Shown in pieces: positions 47,701 through 59,600 of a DNA stretch of 64,000 nt. The stretch is from Undaria pinnatifida. Taxonomy: Eukaryota > Sar > Phaeophyceae > Laminariales > Alariaceae. The stretch is taken from NCBI GenBank assembly GCA_012845835.1, contig JABAKD010000001.1, positions 15,474,882 through 15,538,881 on the forward strand, written 5' to 3'. The notes beneath the pieces are model-generated. The model was not told the origin of the DNA, did no database searches, and saw only the letters and a list, made by a program, of their open reading frames with translations. Numbering within the stretch: the stretch's first letter is position 1; every line of letters begins with the position of its first letter. The position numbers and the translations under genes were made by a program.

Positions 47701-49555
47701 TGACAGACACACCCACCACACCATTACGTGTGGGGCAGCATTATCGAATACTGGTATCACACGCCCAGATACTCGACATCTGTTATAAAGCAGGGAGTCG
47801 CGTACAAATGGATGGATGTTAGTTTTTTTAATGTCATCATAACTTTTGCGACTCGAGAGGGAACATATTTCCAAACAAACTGAGGATTACAGCATCGACC
47901 ACACGAACAGCCCGGGCGCACGAACAGCCCGGGCCGCTGGGGTCGGCGATGTCCACGAACCGCAACGTAAGGAATTGTGCGACACGCGTGCAGCACGGTG
48001 GTAGTCTCACTGCGGTACAGACGCCTGAGACAATCACACTACCATGATTAGTAGTCGTTTTTCTTTGTTCCCTGGGTTCTACAAGTGCTGAGAGGAAAGC
48101 AGCAATCGGTGTATACCAACGACTCCGGCAATAGTTTTGTCAGGGCAACTGCCTCTGACAATCTCAAGTATAACTACTCCCTTAGATCGTTGCAAAGTTG
48201 CTGCACAAAAAAAAAAAACGAAAATACAAGCCAAATACTCCTGTAGGGCTGCCTGTGGGCTCACATGTCGCATTTTTCGGAACTTTCCAAGTTTTCAAGA
48301 ATAGAAAGTATTCCCGGCAAAAATATCAGGCACGGAATTTTCAACCAGATCTTCGATTACAATCGGCGATATCTCGCGTCTCCAAGCACGTCGTTCGACC
48401 AAATCGATGACAGGGAAATTAAATCTGAACGCGACGAGCTCGTTAGGGGCTCCGACCCACCCTTGGTGTACAGCTAGACCTCCGACGACGGCCGGTGATG
48501 TGTGGCAGGTACCGACCAGGCTTCTCTCAAAAATACATTTTGGCGGTTGGTGTGTGGAAAACAGATATTAATACAAAAAACCTCGATCGTCTCCCAACGG
48601 GCAAAAACTATTTTTTTGAGCAGATTTGACTGAAGACCACAGGACAACGCGGGTAACCTCTCGCGCCCTAGAGCATGGATCAACATGGCCTGTTCGGCGA
48701 TGTTACCCACACTTACGTGGCCTTGTCCGCAACGAAGAGGGATGGTCGTGGGCTGTCCATCTCGTGATCGATGGCCAATCGCGGTTGTTGGACAACGTTC
48801 ATCAAGGTGTGATAAAAAAGGCAAACTGGGCCGTTTGACAAAAAAAGAACGAGAAAAACACATTTTGGTCGTTTTTCGTCCATGGAGAGGGTACGAAATC
48901 TCTTCAGCATAACATCGCCTTGACCATTAGCGCCGGTCTTCTCAACAGCAGCACAGGCGACTGGAGTACAACATACAGGTCGTCCGTGTACAGACATCAT
49001 TTCGTTTATTTCGACGTGCCCTGTTCGTCAGCCGAGAGTTGGTAGCGCTGCTTCGGTGTATCTACCAGCGACCAGCGCAAACCCACAAATTATACACTGG
49101 AACCACGACAGAGGCTGCAGCGGCTATGGTTCATCGTACCATGCTTTTAGTACAGGTCCGTTCGTAGCCCACAGCAGTCTACATTGCTGCCAGGTATCAC
49201 GCTACCAGGTAGGCACAATTGCAGACGCAAATATAAGGGACCGTTTTTTCGAGTATCAAAATAGCCAAGGTTCTTACACTTACAGACAGAGGGGCTCAGT
49301 ACCTGGCACATGGTACTGGTATGCGCTTAGCACCACAGCAACATCGCACCGTCAACGAGGGGCAATTGCCTTTCATCAATCACTTCGCACTTGGCAACAT
49401 GGAACGCACACCGACGATCACACCCGCCCACCTTGCTTGCCCCGCCTGCGGAAGTTCTTGCCGGCGGCCCCTCGCTTCTTGAACATCGGCGGACCAGCAG
49501 CAGCAGCAGCAGTCAGGGCGTCCGGCACGGCCCCCTTACCTTCTTCGGCCGCCAT
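38431..49555 (-). CDS. TLS1/C9orf78 (Hep59) family spliceosome-associated protein
   Basis: Six exons in coding order: 49555-49432, 47650-47159, 45612-45290, 43808-43672, 40914-40749 and 38743-38431, about 517 residues. All junctions keep phase. The protein starts MAAEEGKG and has the basic N-terminal motif MFKKRGAAGKNFRRRGK of the family. Exon 2 adds a long Glu/Lys/Gly-rich insert, then LLSDLREEQRARRKGG. Exon 3 has IESQFKSG, HEQLMEQYVKDKMG and EDRLYTIPEEFKQK. Exons 4-5 give GLAEIALPIEFKLKNMEDT, and exon 6 ends DNAVLERFKKRTRRF and a stop. These blocks follow the order seen in human C9orf78 and yeast Tls1, which act with the spliceosome (Brr2/Prp8) and affect splice-site choice. The protein is about twice the usual length because of acidic and Gly-rich insertions. 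The last exon contains a 1 nt frame problem in its C/G-rich tract (see findings). Confidence 0.92.
39177..39712. repeat. Tandem repeat, three units of about 172 bp
   Basis: Each unit reads AAGTGCGCCAT, CGAGGCTCCTGACCTGA, GAGCTCTATACACTAC, a CTACA/GTACA tract, then CAAGGCGG and GTATCCCGGTACAAGGCGG. It lies between exons 5 and 6 of gene 2. Confidence 0.8.
40163..40430 (+). mobile_element. Rep-B element, complete
   Basis: Inverted ends GTCATCCCACGCTAGGGG and ACCCTACCGTGGGGTGACTC, 268 bp. The core has TTTTCTGAGATCCCAACATA and GCTCAACCCGACCAATAC. It lies between exons 5 and 6 of gene 2. Confidence 0.78.
40496..40748. repeat. Tandem duplication of about 125 bp
   Basis: CTAACCTCCAAATTCCAAT to ACTTCCT(CGT)ACACATAACCAAC occurs twice head to tail. 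The right copy ends exactly at the exon 5 donor of gene 2 (40749), so the repeat includes the splice-donor flank. Confidence 0.8.
41076..41164 (+). mobile_element. TTAA-type miniature element outside Rep-A
   Basis: The sequence runs from CCCTTTCAGAGCCCCC to GGTAAAGGGA with TCAA on the left and TTAA on the right. It lies in an intron of gene 2 and is the only copy clearly not inside Rep-A. Confidence 0.72.
41345..42880. repeat. Minisatellite of CAGAACTTCCAGAAGTTCCG units in two blocks
   Basis: Units of roughly 40-70 bp built on ACAGAACTTCCAGAAGTTCC, then GGGTATTGTGGCACGGGCGT, occur at 41345-41870 and 42505-42880, separated by unrelated sequence. The word GAACTTC-CA-GAAGTTC is an inverted repeat. 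They lie in the gene 2 intron between exons 4 and 5. Confidence 0.85.
43258..43432. mobile_element. TA-flanked MITE with CAGTAGGTGG ends, copy 1
   Basis: 175 bp with inverted ends CAGTAGGTGGACCGATATAG and its complement (ACTATATAGGGCCACCTACTG), inside a TA duplication (43256-43257 and 43433-43434). The body is made of ATATAGTGCGGGT words. CAGT ends and TA targets fit a Tc1/mariner-type non-autonomous element. Confidence 0.85.
43440..43620. repeat. (CAA)n-rich tract
   Basis: CAACAACAA repeats with CGA interruptions immediately right of the MITE at 43258, in intron sequence next to gene 2 exon 4. Confidence 0.85.
44044..44222. mobile_element. TA-flanked MITE with CAGTAGGTGG ends, copy 2
   Basis: 179 bp, nearly identical to the copy at 43258, with TA on both sides (44042-44043 and 44223-44224). 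The close similarity suggests recent activity. The two copies lie in different introns of gene 2, on either side of exon 4. Confidence 0.85.
44570..45030. mobile_element. Foldback element with long inverted arms
   Basis: 461 bp whose two ends are inverted copies: TTATGGGAAAACATTTTTTT, GGCTCTCAGAACTGA on the left and TCAGTTCTGACGGCCC, CAAAAATATTGTCCCATAA on the right. A second inverted pair lies inside (GTAGTTTCCCGAGGGCTTTC at 44682 against GAAAACTACGGGGAG at 44911). There is no coding capacity. Confidence 0.75.
45616..47120. repeat. GCGGAGCGATTACACGCG minisatellite at both ends of a gene 2 intron
   Basis: Words like AAGCGTTACACGCGGAGC and TGCATGCGGAGG occur at 45620-45770 and again at 47040-47115, the two ends of the intron between exons 2 and 3. 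The middle of the intron (45790-47030) holds no gene; it has Rep-D-like CAGCTGTGAGATCGA words near 46525 and 46830. Confidence 0.65.
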
Positions 49556-50318
49556 CACCTTCCTCACCTTCTCTTTCTAGCCACTGCTGAGGTATCTCCT
49601 CCCGAGCTGTTATGCAGTGCTGATGATGCTGCTGCTACTGCTGCTGCAGTATACTAGTATACCAAATATCCGCTCCAACCTACGTACGGCCTTGCAGGAG
49701 AGAGGCTAGAGGTTGGTATGGTACACAGTCGAAGAAAGCTTGCAAGAAAGGCGCACTGTGAATGGGAATACAGAGCGCCGTAGATCGCGATATTTGCTCT
49801 CGATCCCCAAAAGACACAAAGAAGGCCGTCTATCTCCCGTCCTATAGTGGTACTCGAATACTACCGGCAGTCAGTGCTGCTGTAGACCAGGCTGGCTGCT
49901 ACAGTTAGACGAGACGAGGACGGAAGCAGGGCATCAAGGAGTTCCATTCTACAAATTTCAAATTCATCAGGGGAAGAATCCAATCCGTCCCCTCCAAGTG
50001 CGACGCACCTGGACAATGTCAAATTCTTTTTTAGCCACGTTCAGGAGGTGCCACCCTCTCTCTCTCTTTTCGGAGCAACCACCCCCGACGGTCTCGGCCC
50101 ACCACAGACATAGGCTCGCAACGCCGAGTCCCGCATCCAAGCTGCCGTAGGTCCTGAGACCGACAGCCACTTTTCCTGATATTTTTTGCCGTCGAATTTT
50201 TGCGGTCGGAAGCGCAAAACTCAGCGAGCTCAGCCAACGAAAGATAGGGAAGAAGAGTATTTAATTGCTGCACGTAAACACGAGAGCAAGCAGGCAACCT
50301 CGCCGAGCAAGCGTCCCT
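49556..50318. promoter_or_regulatory. Divergent intergenic region between genes 2 and 3
   Basis: 763 bp separate the two predicted start codons, which point away from each other, so both promoters should lie here. It contains a (GCT)n tract at 49629-49650 and a CTCTCTCTCTCT run near 50057. No TATA box or known operator was recognised. Confidence 0.5.
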
Positions 50319-53300
50319 ATGGAGGGTCACCACTTATACAGCGAGGCAGCCGAGACTGGGGTCGCCCCAGCTGAGCTAGCAGCGGTCGCAGAGGAGCTGG
50401 CGAAGACTTCATCGAAGGTGTTGTGGAAGAAGCTTTTCGTTTTTTGTTTTGATTTTGTTTTGAATTTTTCGCATGAACTTTTGGGTTATCTGTCGGTGAT
50501 GTGATGTTTTTTTTATGAAAGTCGGTCGGTGGCTGGACAGTCCCACAGAACGAAAATCTCATCGTGTACGTACAATACCCGGCACGTGTCATACCGCCGT
50601 GGTCGAAAATATAGATGATATTTGGTATTTGTTATTAATAACAAACGATCCTTACATTTTAAACAATAATTGTATGCTTGTTCATAGCATACGTGCCGTA
50701 CGGTATCATACCGGGCCATATGGTATCAATCATTCTCTTGTGCTACTGCTGCTGCACTTCGCGTTCGTGCTCTCAGATGTACCAACGCTGCATGCGTACC
50801 GATAGCTGCAGGCAACAGGTCACACCCGAACAAGACAGCAGCACTCAGACTCAACCATCTCAAAAGCACGTCTAACAAGCAGCACGCGTGCTGCTGTTAA
50901 AAGTACGACAGCAAGCAGCAGCAGCAGAGCCGCAGCCTGCAGTAATCCTGGTGACGGCAGCACTGGATCGATACTTATATGTGGACTATGTCATTACATC
51001 AACACAAGTTCGTGCAGCACCAGTATGTACCGAAGGGCACACATCTGCCCACTCCTACAGCAGTACAACAGTACGACGGTGCAGTCCACGTGCTGTCTTG
51101 TCGTACAACAACTTCCAGAGGATACCACGAAAACAAGCAGCAGCAAAACAGCAGCAGTCTCGTCACTACGGTCGGTAGCACGCTATTAATGTCAGCACTG
51201 CGGTAGCACCCTGTCAGCACTGCAGAGTGGTATTGGTAGCAGCAGAATCGGATCGCTGTTAGATCTAGACTAGAGCTATATTAGTAGTTTTCCAACATGC
51301 GTATGGTGGTGGGTCCTACATACGTACCACGCTTCTACTCCACCGCTGCTGCTGTCAGCCGGCCTACCGAGAGAGACCCCATGCCTGTTCAGCCAGTCCC
51401 GGTCGACACGTATCCCTGTTCCGCCGATTTTTTTTTTCATCCTTTCTCGAATAAAAAATGTCGTACTCGTTGCGTTGACTATTAATATCCCGGGTTCTGC
51501 TCTTGGGTCTAACGTACGCTGCAGGTTGTAGACTATATCACACCGTACAGGTACATTAGAAGTATGATCTGAAACGAAATTTAAATTTCAAAAAGCTTCA
51601 TACATGTGTATGATACCAGGTATATATTTATGTATATTTCGCCCTTCAATCACTCACTCCAGTCCGTCTATCCGTCTGTCTGTCTGTTTTTCTGTCTTGT
51701 CTTGTCTATCCGCGTGTGTGTCCATGTGCCTGTCTCTCTGTCCACCTGCAACATGCTACAGTTAGTAGAGGTGCACCCTATTTTTGCTGAGGCAGCCTCA
51801 CTTGAGGTCTATAATACCTAACAATACCTCATAACACCTCACTCACAAGAAAAAACAAAATCTGGGCATGCTGCAGGCGCATCCCAATAAAAAACCCATG
51901 GCCTATCATAGGCAACGCATAAACCCGTGGCCTATCTTAAGCATGGTATGTAGGTATACCAAACAATGACTGTAGTGCGAAACAAGAACGATTTCCGATG
52001 ATTTTTTAGTGGCCCGATTTTTTTTAGCACGGCTAATAAAAATAAGTTACCCAGAACACGCTGCCTCTAACGTGGCTCGTGTCACCTGGTTGTCTGGCTG
52101 TCTGGCTGCCTCTCTGTCTGGCTGTCTGGCTGTCCGTCACGCTGGCTGCCTCTCTCTGTTTGTCTGTCCATATGTCTGTCCATGAGTCTGCCTGTCTGTC
52201 TCTATCTGTTTGGAGCCTGGACCATCCGTTTCAGGCTTCAAATCGCACCCGATTCATCATATTCAATCGAACGATTCACACGAACTCGGACAAACTGACG
52301 ACACATATTCTGCCACTCATTCATAGCGTCTTTCACCGACTCAATTAGCGCCCCCTTAGATCGCCCTGCTCAATTTTGGAGCGCCCTTTTTCCGGTCTTG
52401 GCGCACAAAGCGTACCAGATTTCAAACGCGAAAAACATAATTCGTTTTTGTTCTTTTTGTATGCTTTGGGGGTGCTTTGTTTTTGTTCAGATCACAGTTT
52501 TTTTTTTCTTCTTCATGCCTCGGGATGTTTTGTCTGTTTTCAACAATATGAGAGGGCGTCAACCCAACCCTAACCCTAACCCTAACCCTAACCCTAACCC
52601 TAACCCCAACCCTAACCCCAACCCTACCCCTAACCCTAACCCTAGCTCAAAATCCAGGGGAAGACGCCGACTCGAGCGCGACTGACTACAGCTTCGCCGC
52701 GTGCGTTTGTAGATATTACGGAAATATCCGGTGACCACCTCATCTGGTGTATATATTTTTTTTTTGGACCTATGAGGCACGGCGGCAAAGACTACGTACT
52801 CGTACTGCAATGTTGTCGTTGGAAATAATTTCATTTCGAGATGCCGAGCGAGCTGATATAATTCGAACTACAGCTGTATCGGCCCGCTCGTAAGATACTA
52901 GACTTTTATGAAGGCTAGCCGACAAATAGTTTGTAGGAAAAAAGATGCAGTGCGGGCCCGGCCCGCACACGGGAAAGCAACTCACAAGAAGTCAACCTGA
53001 AAATTTAGAACTATTAACAAAAACCTGTCAGCCTAGACAGCCCAAGTTTTTGATAAAGTTGACATGGGGTAGAATCGATTTACTGCTCTGCAGGCGGGCG
53101 ATGATACTCTAGTACGAACCGTGGAATGACAAAAAAAGAGCATCATGCGTGTCGAAAAACGTGTCTGCGCTACGGCTAGGAACAACGTCTTCTCGGGGAC
53201 CGAAGACCACATAAGAATGTGTGCTCTCGCACGCCCCCGCAGGTAGGAAGTCAGCCTAAGCCCGATTTCAGGTTTCTTGGTACAGGTCCGATTCTGTATG

Positions 53301-56300
53301 TCGCCTAGGCGCTTGCTATCTATGTTTTTTTTTTCGAGATGCGCCTCCTTCTCTCTTCGCCAGAAAAAGGATGCTGTTAACATCCTAGCGTCGGATTTAA
53401 TGTTCTTTGTGCGAGGGAGGGCCGACACTGCTGTATCGATTTCTTCGCCGAAATCGATTTAAACTACCGGACAGGACACCTATAAACAGTAAAAAAAAAA
53501 TGGAAAATACCGGTTGGTATTCACGGGAAAATAATAAATGCGGGAGCCGTTAGTTACGCTGAAGTTGGTTTTGGAACGCACCCTCTCCCCGACAAGAAAG
53601 CTAGCCCGGATCAGTACGTAAACAGGTTTCTTTTTATGGATGGTAGTAACCCTGATGTAAAAATTGATTTACCGGAAATCTCCGGTCTTTGGCTTTTGGC
53701 ATTGCCAACCGGTGATAACCCGCCACCCGGCGATCGCTTTCGTGCTGTAGTCCTGGCTTTGAAGCCTCCAGCTAGGCCTCACGAAGCAAGGGTTTCTTTC
53801 GAATTTGTAGGTGTTTTTACCGCGGGGATAGGAACCCTGACGCAGAAAAATTAGTTACCGGAGATCACCGGTTTTCGGCTTTTGGCATTGTTAACCGGTG
53901 ATAACCCACCAACGTAAACAGCTTGACTACGGCTACGAATAACCAATATAGTCGGTTTTTCCAGGCGCGAGTAATGAAACGTATGCACCGATATGGACCT
54001 GGCACATCGTAGGCTGACTCCCGATTTCACTTTTATATGTTTCTGGTGGAGGCATGAATTGCGTCAGCTGTGATGTATGCGTGTACCACCTTGGGTTCTT
54101 TGTGTTTTTCCCTGGGGTATTTCCTCAGCTCCAGAGTGACTGGAGCCTGTCCTGTGACCACGGACTTGATTATGCGAGTTAATGTGAGAACAACCACAAC
54201 AACCAATACTCTGCTGCGCGAGACCCAATTGAAAGCTACATTATCGTACGTCAGCTGCGAGTTCGACCGACCCAACCCTTTGGGGGGCCGTGTATATCTT
54301 GATTATATCTTGATTAAAGTATATCGAACCCAAAACCGACAGTTGATTGCGATATTTTCAACCATACATATTTGTAGCGTGAGCGCGCAGCAGTACGAGG
54401 AGGATAATCGTGCGCCCGTCCCGTACGAGTCCTTGCATTGTTGTCGTTTTCGGACTTGAGTTTTTTTCTTTATCATCGCCGGCGAGCCGTGGCCGACGCC
54501 GTAATCGTCATATTTTCCCTTTAAGGTCGCCTCAAGGGGCTATAATGGTCGAAAATACACCTTTTCAGTTACTCGAGCTGCGTGATATGTCATTTGCGCG
54601 TGTCCTACAAGCCGTTGATCATGTTCTGCACGTCAGACAGATTATCTATCCCCACTTGATGGTCTAGGTCGATCAAGGAAGATCTATATGGCCACAGTTC
54701 ATGTTGCCCGCTGGGAGCCACGATCTGCATGATCTAGCATGATGGTTCCAGGGTTGGATCTGTACCCTCAACATACAGATCCTGCACAACAGCTCATAAC
54801 GGCAAACACAGGATAGATATGACCTCTATGATTTAGATCGTGATCTGTCTGATCTGTCCTGTTCATGTTCTGCACCTCGGACATGTGATCTATCCCCATT
54901 TGATGGTGTAGATATTTCAGGGACGATCTGTATGGCCACAGTTCATGTTACCCGCTGGGAACCGTACGATCTGCATGATCTAGCATAATGTTTCCGGGGT
55001 TGGATCTGTACTCTAAACATGCAGATCCTGCACAACAGCTCATAGCGACAAACACAGGAACGGTATGATCTCTATGATTTAGATCGTGATCTGTCTGATC
55101 TGTCCGTGTGAAGGCTCTCCTGGGGGTGGTCCCGCTCTCTCCAGACTTCACACACCTTCCACATAATGTCTTCAACAAACACAGATAATGGACAGAGGAC
55201 GGAAGGTGAGTGTAACAAAATCGGGTGCGCTACGTCTCACAAACGACAGCGATAGGATGTACTGTAGATGATCTAGATGATCTAGATCATGATCTGTCCG
55301 AAATAGATTATCTAGGTCGTGACCTGTCCGAGATAGATGATTTAGATCGTGATCTGTTCGTAGATTATCTAGATCGTGACCAGTCCGAGATAGATGACCT
55401 CCTTAGATCGTGATCTGTCCGAGATAGATGACCTACATAGATCGTGATCTGCCCGAGATAGATTGTCTAGATCGTGATATGTCGGAAGTGCGTGTTGTTG
55501 CTGTTTCCTGAAGGCGTATCCCCCATCCCCCCTCGTTGCTCCCCCGTTTCGTTTGTACTTGTGACATGTGACATGATCTGATATGATATCATAGATCGAG
55601 AGCGTGGAACTGGCTTTGAGCGGGCATGGTGTGTACCTTGGCATCACCGACAAGGATAAGCTGCTGGGTCAGCTTGAGGTGCTGCAGACCAAGGAAGCCC
55701 AGCTGCAGAAGAAGGAGCTCTTCATTATGGGAGGTCAGCGGGTTGTTGTTGTTGTTGTTGTTGTTGCTGTTATCGCCGTCGGCGTAGGCGTCGGCAGGTT
55801 ACGGTTACGGTTGGGGTTGCAGTTTGTGGTTTGCCGCTGTGGTTGCGGTTTCGCGGTTGAGGTTGTGGTGGTGGTAATGGTGGTGGTGTTGGTGGTCGTC
55901 GTCGTGGTCGTGGTTGTGGTCGTGGTCGTTGTCGTGGTCGCTGTGGTTATCGTTGTGGTTAAGAGAGGGGCTGGGGTTGGGGTTGGGGTTGGGGTTGGGG
56001 TTAGGGTTGGGGTTAGGGTTGCGGTTGGGGTTGAGGTTGGGGCTGGGGCTGGGGTTGGGGTTGCGTTGGGTGTAGCTGTTGTGGTTGTTGTTTTTGTCGT
56101 TGCCGTCGTTGTCGTCGTCGTTGTCGTTGCCGTTGTTGCCATCAGGCAGTAGGCTCAAACGCCCTTCTAACCGATGAAATAACCACAACAGAACGTAAGC
56201 TTTTTCTCCTCCCTCTAACCAAGCCGCACATTCCTCCCTCCGCTTCCACGCATCGTGTACCCGCCGCGCTTTCGACCCTCTCTCTCACCCCCACTTCGCC

Positions 56301-56616
56301 TACCCCTTCACCTTTTCCCCCGCCCCTACCCGGGGCTCCTCATCGCCTCATTCCTCTGGGAACCCCCTGGTCTCCGCGTTACCTTATCCCCTTGCGTGAC
56401 GACAATCGATACCTCCACTTGTTTTCCAAAACAAAATGCTACCCCGGGCTACTCTCCTTCCTTTTGGAAACCCCCTGGCTCCTCGTCGGGTTTTCTCGTT
56501 GGGATGGCGACAACCCGGAATTATAGCCGTTGGTGTGATGGCGACTCCTCTCCAGCACCCCCCTCCCTCTTCTGCCGCCGCACCTCCTGCCCCTGCCCCT
56601 TCTGCTCCGGCTGCGC

Positions 56617-56647
<31 letters not shown>

Positions 56648-59600
56648 CGTCCCACCGCAGCCGGCGCATCTTCCTGCGGTTACGACTCCCACGTCGATCC
56701 TTCCATCCGTCACTTCTGTGGCTGCCGCTGCTTCGGCGGCTATGGTTTCGTCCCCTGCTAATGCTGGCGGGGTGGTCGGAGGTGGCGGTGGTGGTGGGGG
56801 TGTTCACCATGGCCCGAGGATAGCGCCTGCTTTCACGGCCTCGCACCAGCTTCTTAGCCAGGTGAGATTGTTGTTTTGATGGTTTCGCTTGTGTTCTGCT
56901 CATGCTACGGCCGAGAGGTTCACCTTTTTTTTCCCCTGCAAGGTGCTTGGTTTGAGAAGTTCTATACCCCACCCCGAACAATTATTTTTAGCAAACTGAA
57001 AGGGCAACCCGATAAAAACAAACCGTGGCGTTATGTACAATAATATATATGTATGTTCCTAGCTAAAAAATAATGATAAAATCCGACCATTTTGGGTTAA
57101 GGAGCCCCGCCCCCCCGTCGCCCCGTCTTTCAGATAAAGTTTTGGCCGAAAAAAAGCGCCACGTCTAGTGCGGCGCGCGTCACTCAAGTTTTTCAAAGGT
57201 TTGCGTCGCACATCGCCCGGGCTACGGTAGATGTGCAGACGCGTGCCACGATGGAGGTGACCCGCTTTTTTTTCTAATACCACCGCTCACTTTAGAAGCT
57301 TGACGCCTTCACTGGAAACCCTTTTTTGGGGGACAAGTTTACGTGAAGTTAGTATAGGGAGGGATTCGGGGGCTCTAAAGGGGTTAAGACCTCCCACAAA
57401 AGCTAGTCTCGACGAGGGGAAAAAAAAAACTGCTGCCGGATGAAATGTTCCACGGCTTACGTGTAAAACGATTTTTTTGTTGAAAAAACAGAAAACTAAT
57501 TTGGACGATGTTGGGTGAAGGAGCCGCGCCATTCAGAAAACGGTTTCAGCCAGGAAACGGTATACCTTCATACCTCTATCGTAGCACACGTCTGCAACCG
57601 TTGTTTTTCTTACGGGGCTCCTCATTCGAGGCGGCCAATCACCTGACCCAAGAAACTGATCTGAGGAAAAGCAAAATCGCTGCTCGGGGAAAAGTCCCAT
57701 GGCCATGAGTATACAACGAAAGTTATTCAAACATGAAAAATGTTGAAATTCCAACGATTTTGGGTTAACCCCTTTAGAGCCCCCGAACCCCTCCCTATAC
57801 AAAATCCAAGTAATTTTGTCCCCAAAAACGGGTTTCCAGTTGTAAAAGGGTTAAGGAGCCCCGTCGTTCGGACAACGTGTTTGACAAAAAGTGACACCTT
57901 TGTCGTAGCAGGCGCCCGCCCTATGCCAGTATAAAATAGGTGCGTGTCTTGGATTTTTTTTGTATGCGCTAGTTAGCTCTCACCGCCCCCAACGTATAAT
58001 GTGCGACACATGCGACAGGTAGAAGAGGCGTACCACTTCTTTTTTTTTTAAGGCTGGTTCTGAGTTTTTGGACGTCTATACCCCCACCCATACCCTGATT
58101 TTCATAAAACTGGAAACGCCGCCAGAGGAAGCATCAACCTCGCGTCCTAAACTATGGCGTAAAATGAATAAATTGAAATTGAAGAAATGAAATGATTTTT
58201 TCCATTGAAATTGGAAAAAAAAGATCAAACTATTTTTTCCAGCGATATTGGGTCAAGGAGCGTCCCTGAAATTCAGAAAAAAACACTTTTGCGAGAAAGT
58301 TTAAGCCTCTACCAGGTATTGTTGTGACGGGCGTCATTCGTCCTTCGCCCTTGTGGGGACCGACCGCACCCCGTGTTTAGCTCTTTTCATTTTTTTTTTT
58401 TAATTCTCCGGCGGGTGGGGAAAATAAAGCTTAACCCCTTTACTGCTGGAAACCCGTTTTCGGGGACAACATTACTTGGATTTAGTATAGGGAGGGGTTC
58501 GGGGGCTCTAAAGGGGTTGAGCTCACCGTATTTCGGGGTATTTTCATACGTGTTGTGTGTCAGGTAATTTAAATTGTATAATCAATCCAGCGCCAGCTGG
58601 AGTATCCGTCGGTTACCGTGGTGGCGACAGCGCGAGATTGGTTAGTTCGTCGGTTGGTGGTGCGGTTGATTTGTGGGTTGGTTGTGTGGTTCGTTAGTTG
58701 GTTGGCTGGCTAGTTGGGGTGGTGGGTATGGAGGGGGGTGTTCATCCGCTCCGTACATTGTGCACATGTGCCTGAAACCATTTGGGTTCCTCCCGTCACT
58801 CGCTGGTGTGATGAGCCTCAATTCCCTGGAGCATTGACGCATCGCCGGCTTTTCCCCATGTACAATATTACCAGATAAGGTATAACCGGCGACGTCATGG
58901 CTTGCGCCTGCTTTGATCGCCTTGTGCCACCTTTTGAGGCAGGTGGGGTTGCAGTTGTGGTGGGTCTCCTTGAGCTACGAGAAGGAGGGGAGGGGTTGGC
59001 CTGCTATGTTTTTTGTTTTGATCGTGGGCTGATTGATTAACTGGTTGGTCGGTCGGTTTGGTTGAATGGTTGATTGTTTTTGCCGACATTGTTCCCTATA
59101 GTTCGTCCTCCTTCTATTCAAATGTCCCACTCGCTCTCCTTCTTGCAGCAAAATACAGGCCACCTGTACATCCGTACCCCACGCCCCCCCTTCCCCCCTT
59201 CTCTCCGGCAACAGGTGATGCCTACCGTGGTGAGCAGTAGCTCAGGACCTGCCATTGCCCATAGCAGCACGCCTATGCCCGTCACGGTGGGTGCCCCCAT
59301 GGGCACCCAGCCCCCCCCCATGGTGTCTCAAGCCCCTTCCATGGGGCCCCAGGCTCCCCCAATGGGGTCCCAGCACCTCCCCATGGGAACCCAGGCCCCT
59401 CCAATGGGGACACAGCCCTCCCCCATGGTGTCTCAGGGGGTCCCAATAGGACCACATGGCCCCCACATGGTGTCCCAGCCCTCCCCCGTGGCGACCCAGG
59501 GGGGTGCCCCCATGGGAAGCCAGCCCCCCCCCATGGGGTCCCAGGGGGGCCCAATGGGTACCCCGGGAGTAGTCGTCGGAATAGTTCAGCAACCGCATGC

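Noticed and set aside
50186-50374. Plus-strand frame with TQRAQPTKDREEEYLIAARK as first exon of gene 3
   Set aside because: It is in a different frame from the exon at 50319 and no splice signals connect it. It could be a leader or chance frame.
55604-56188. Val-rich plus-strand and Thr/Pro-rich minus-strand frames of 127-182 codons
   Set aside because: Only the first 139 bases (exon 2 of gene 3) look coding. The rest is GTT/GGGGTT simple sequence in the intron.
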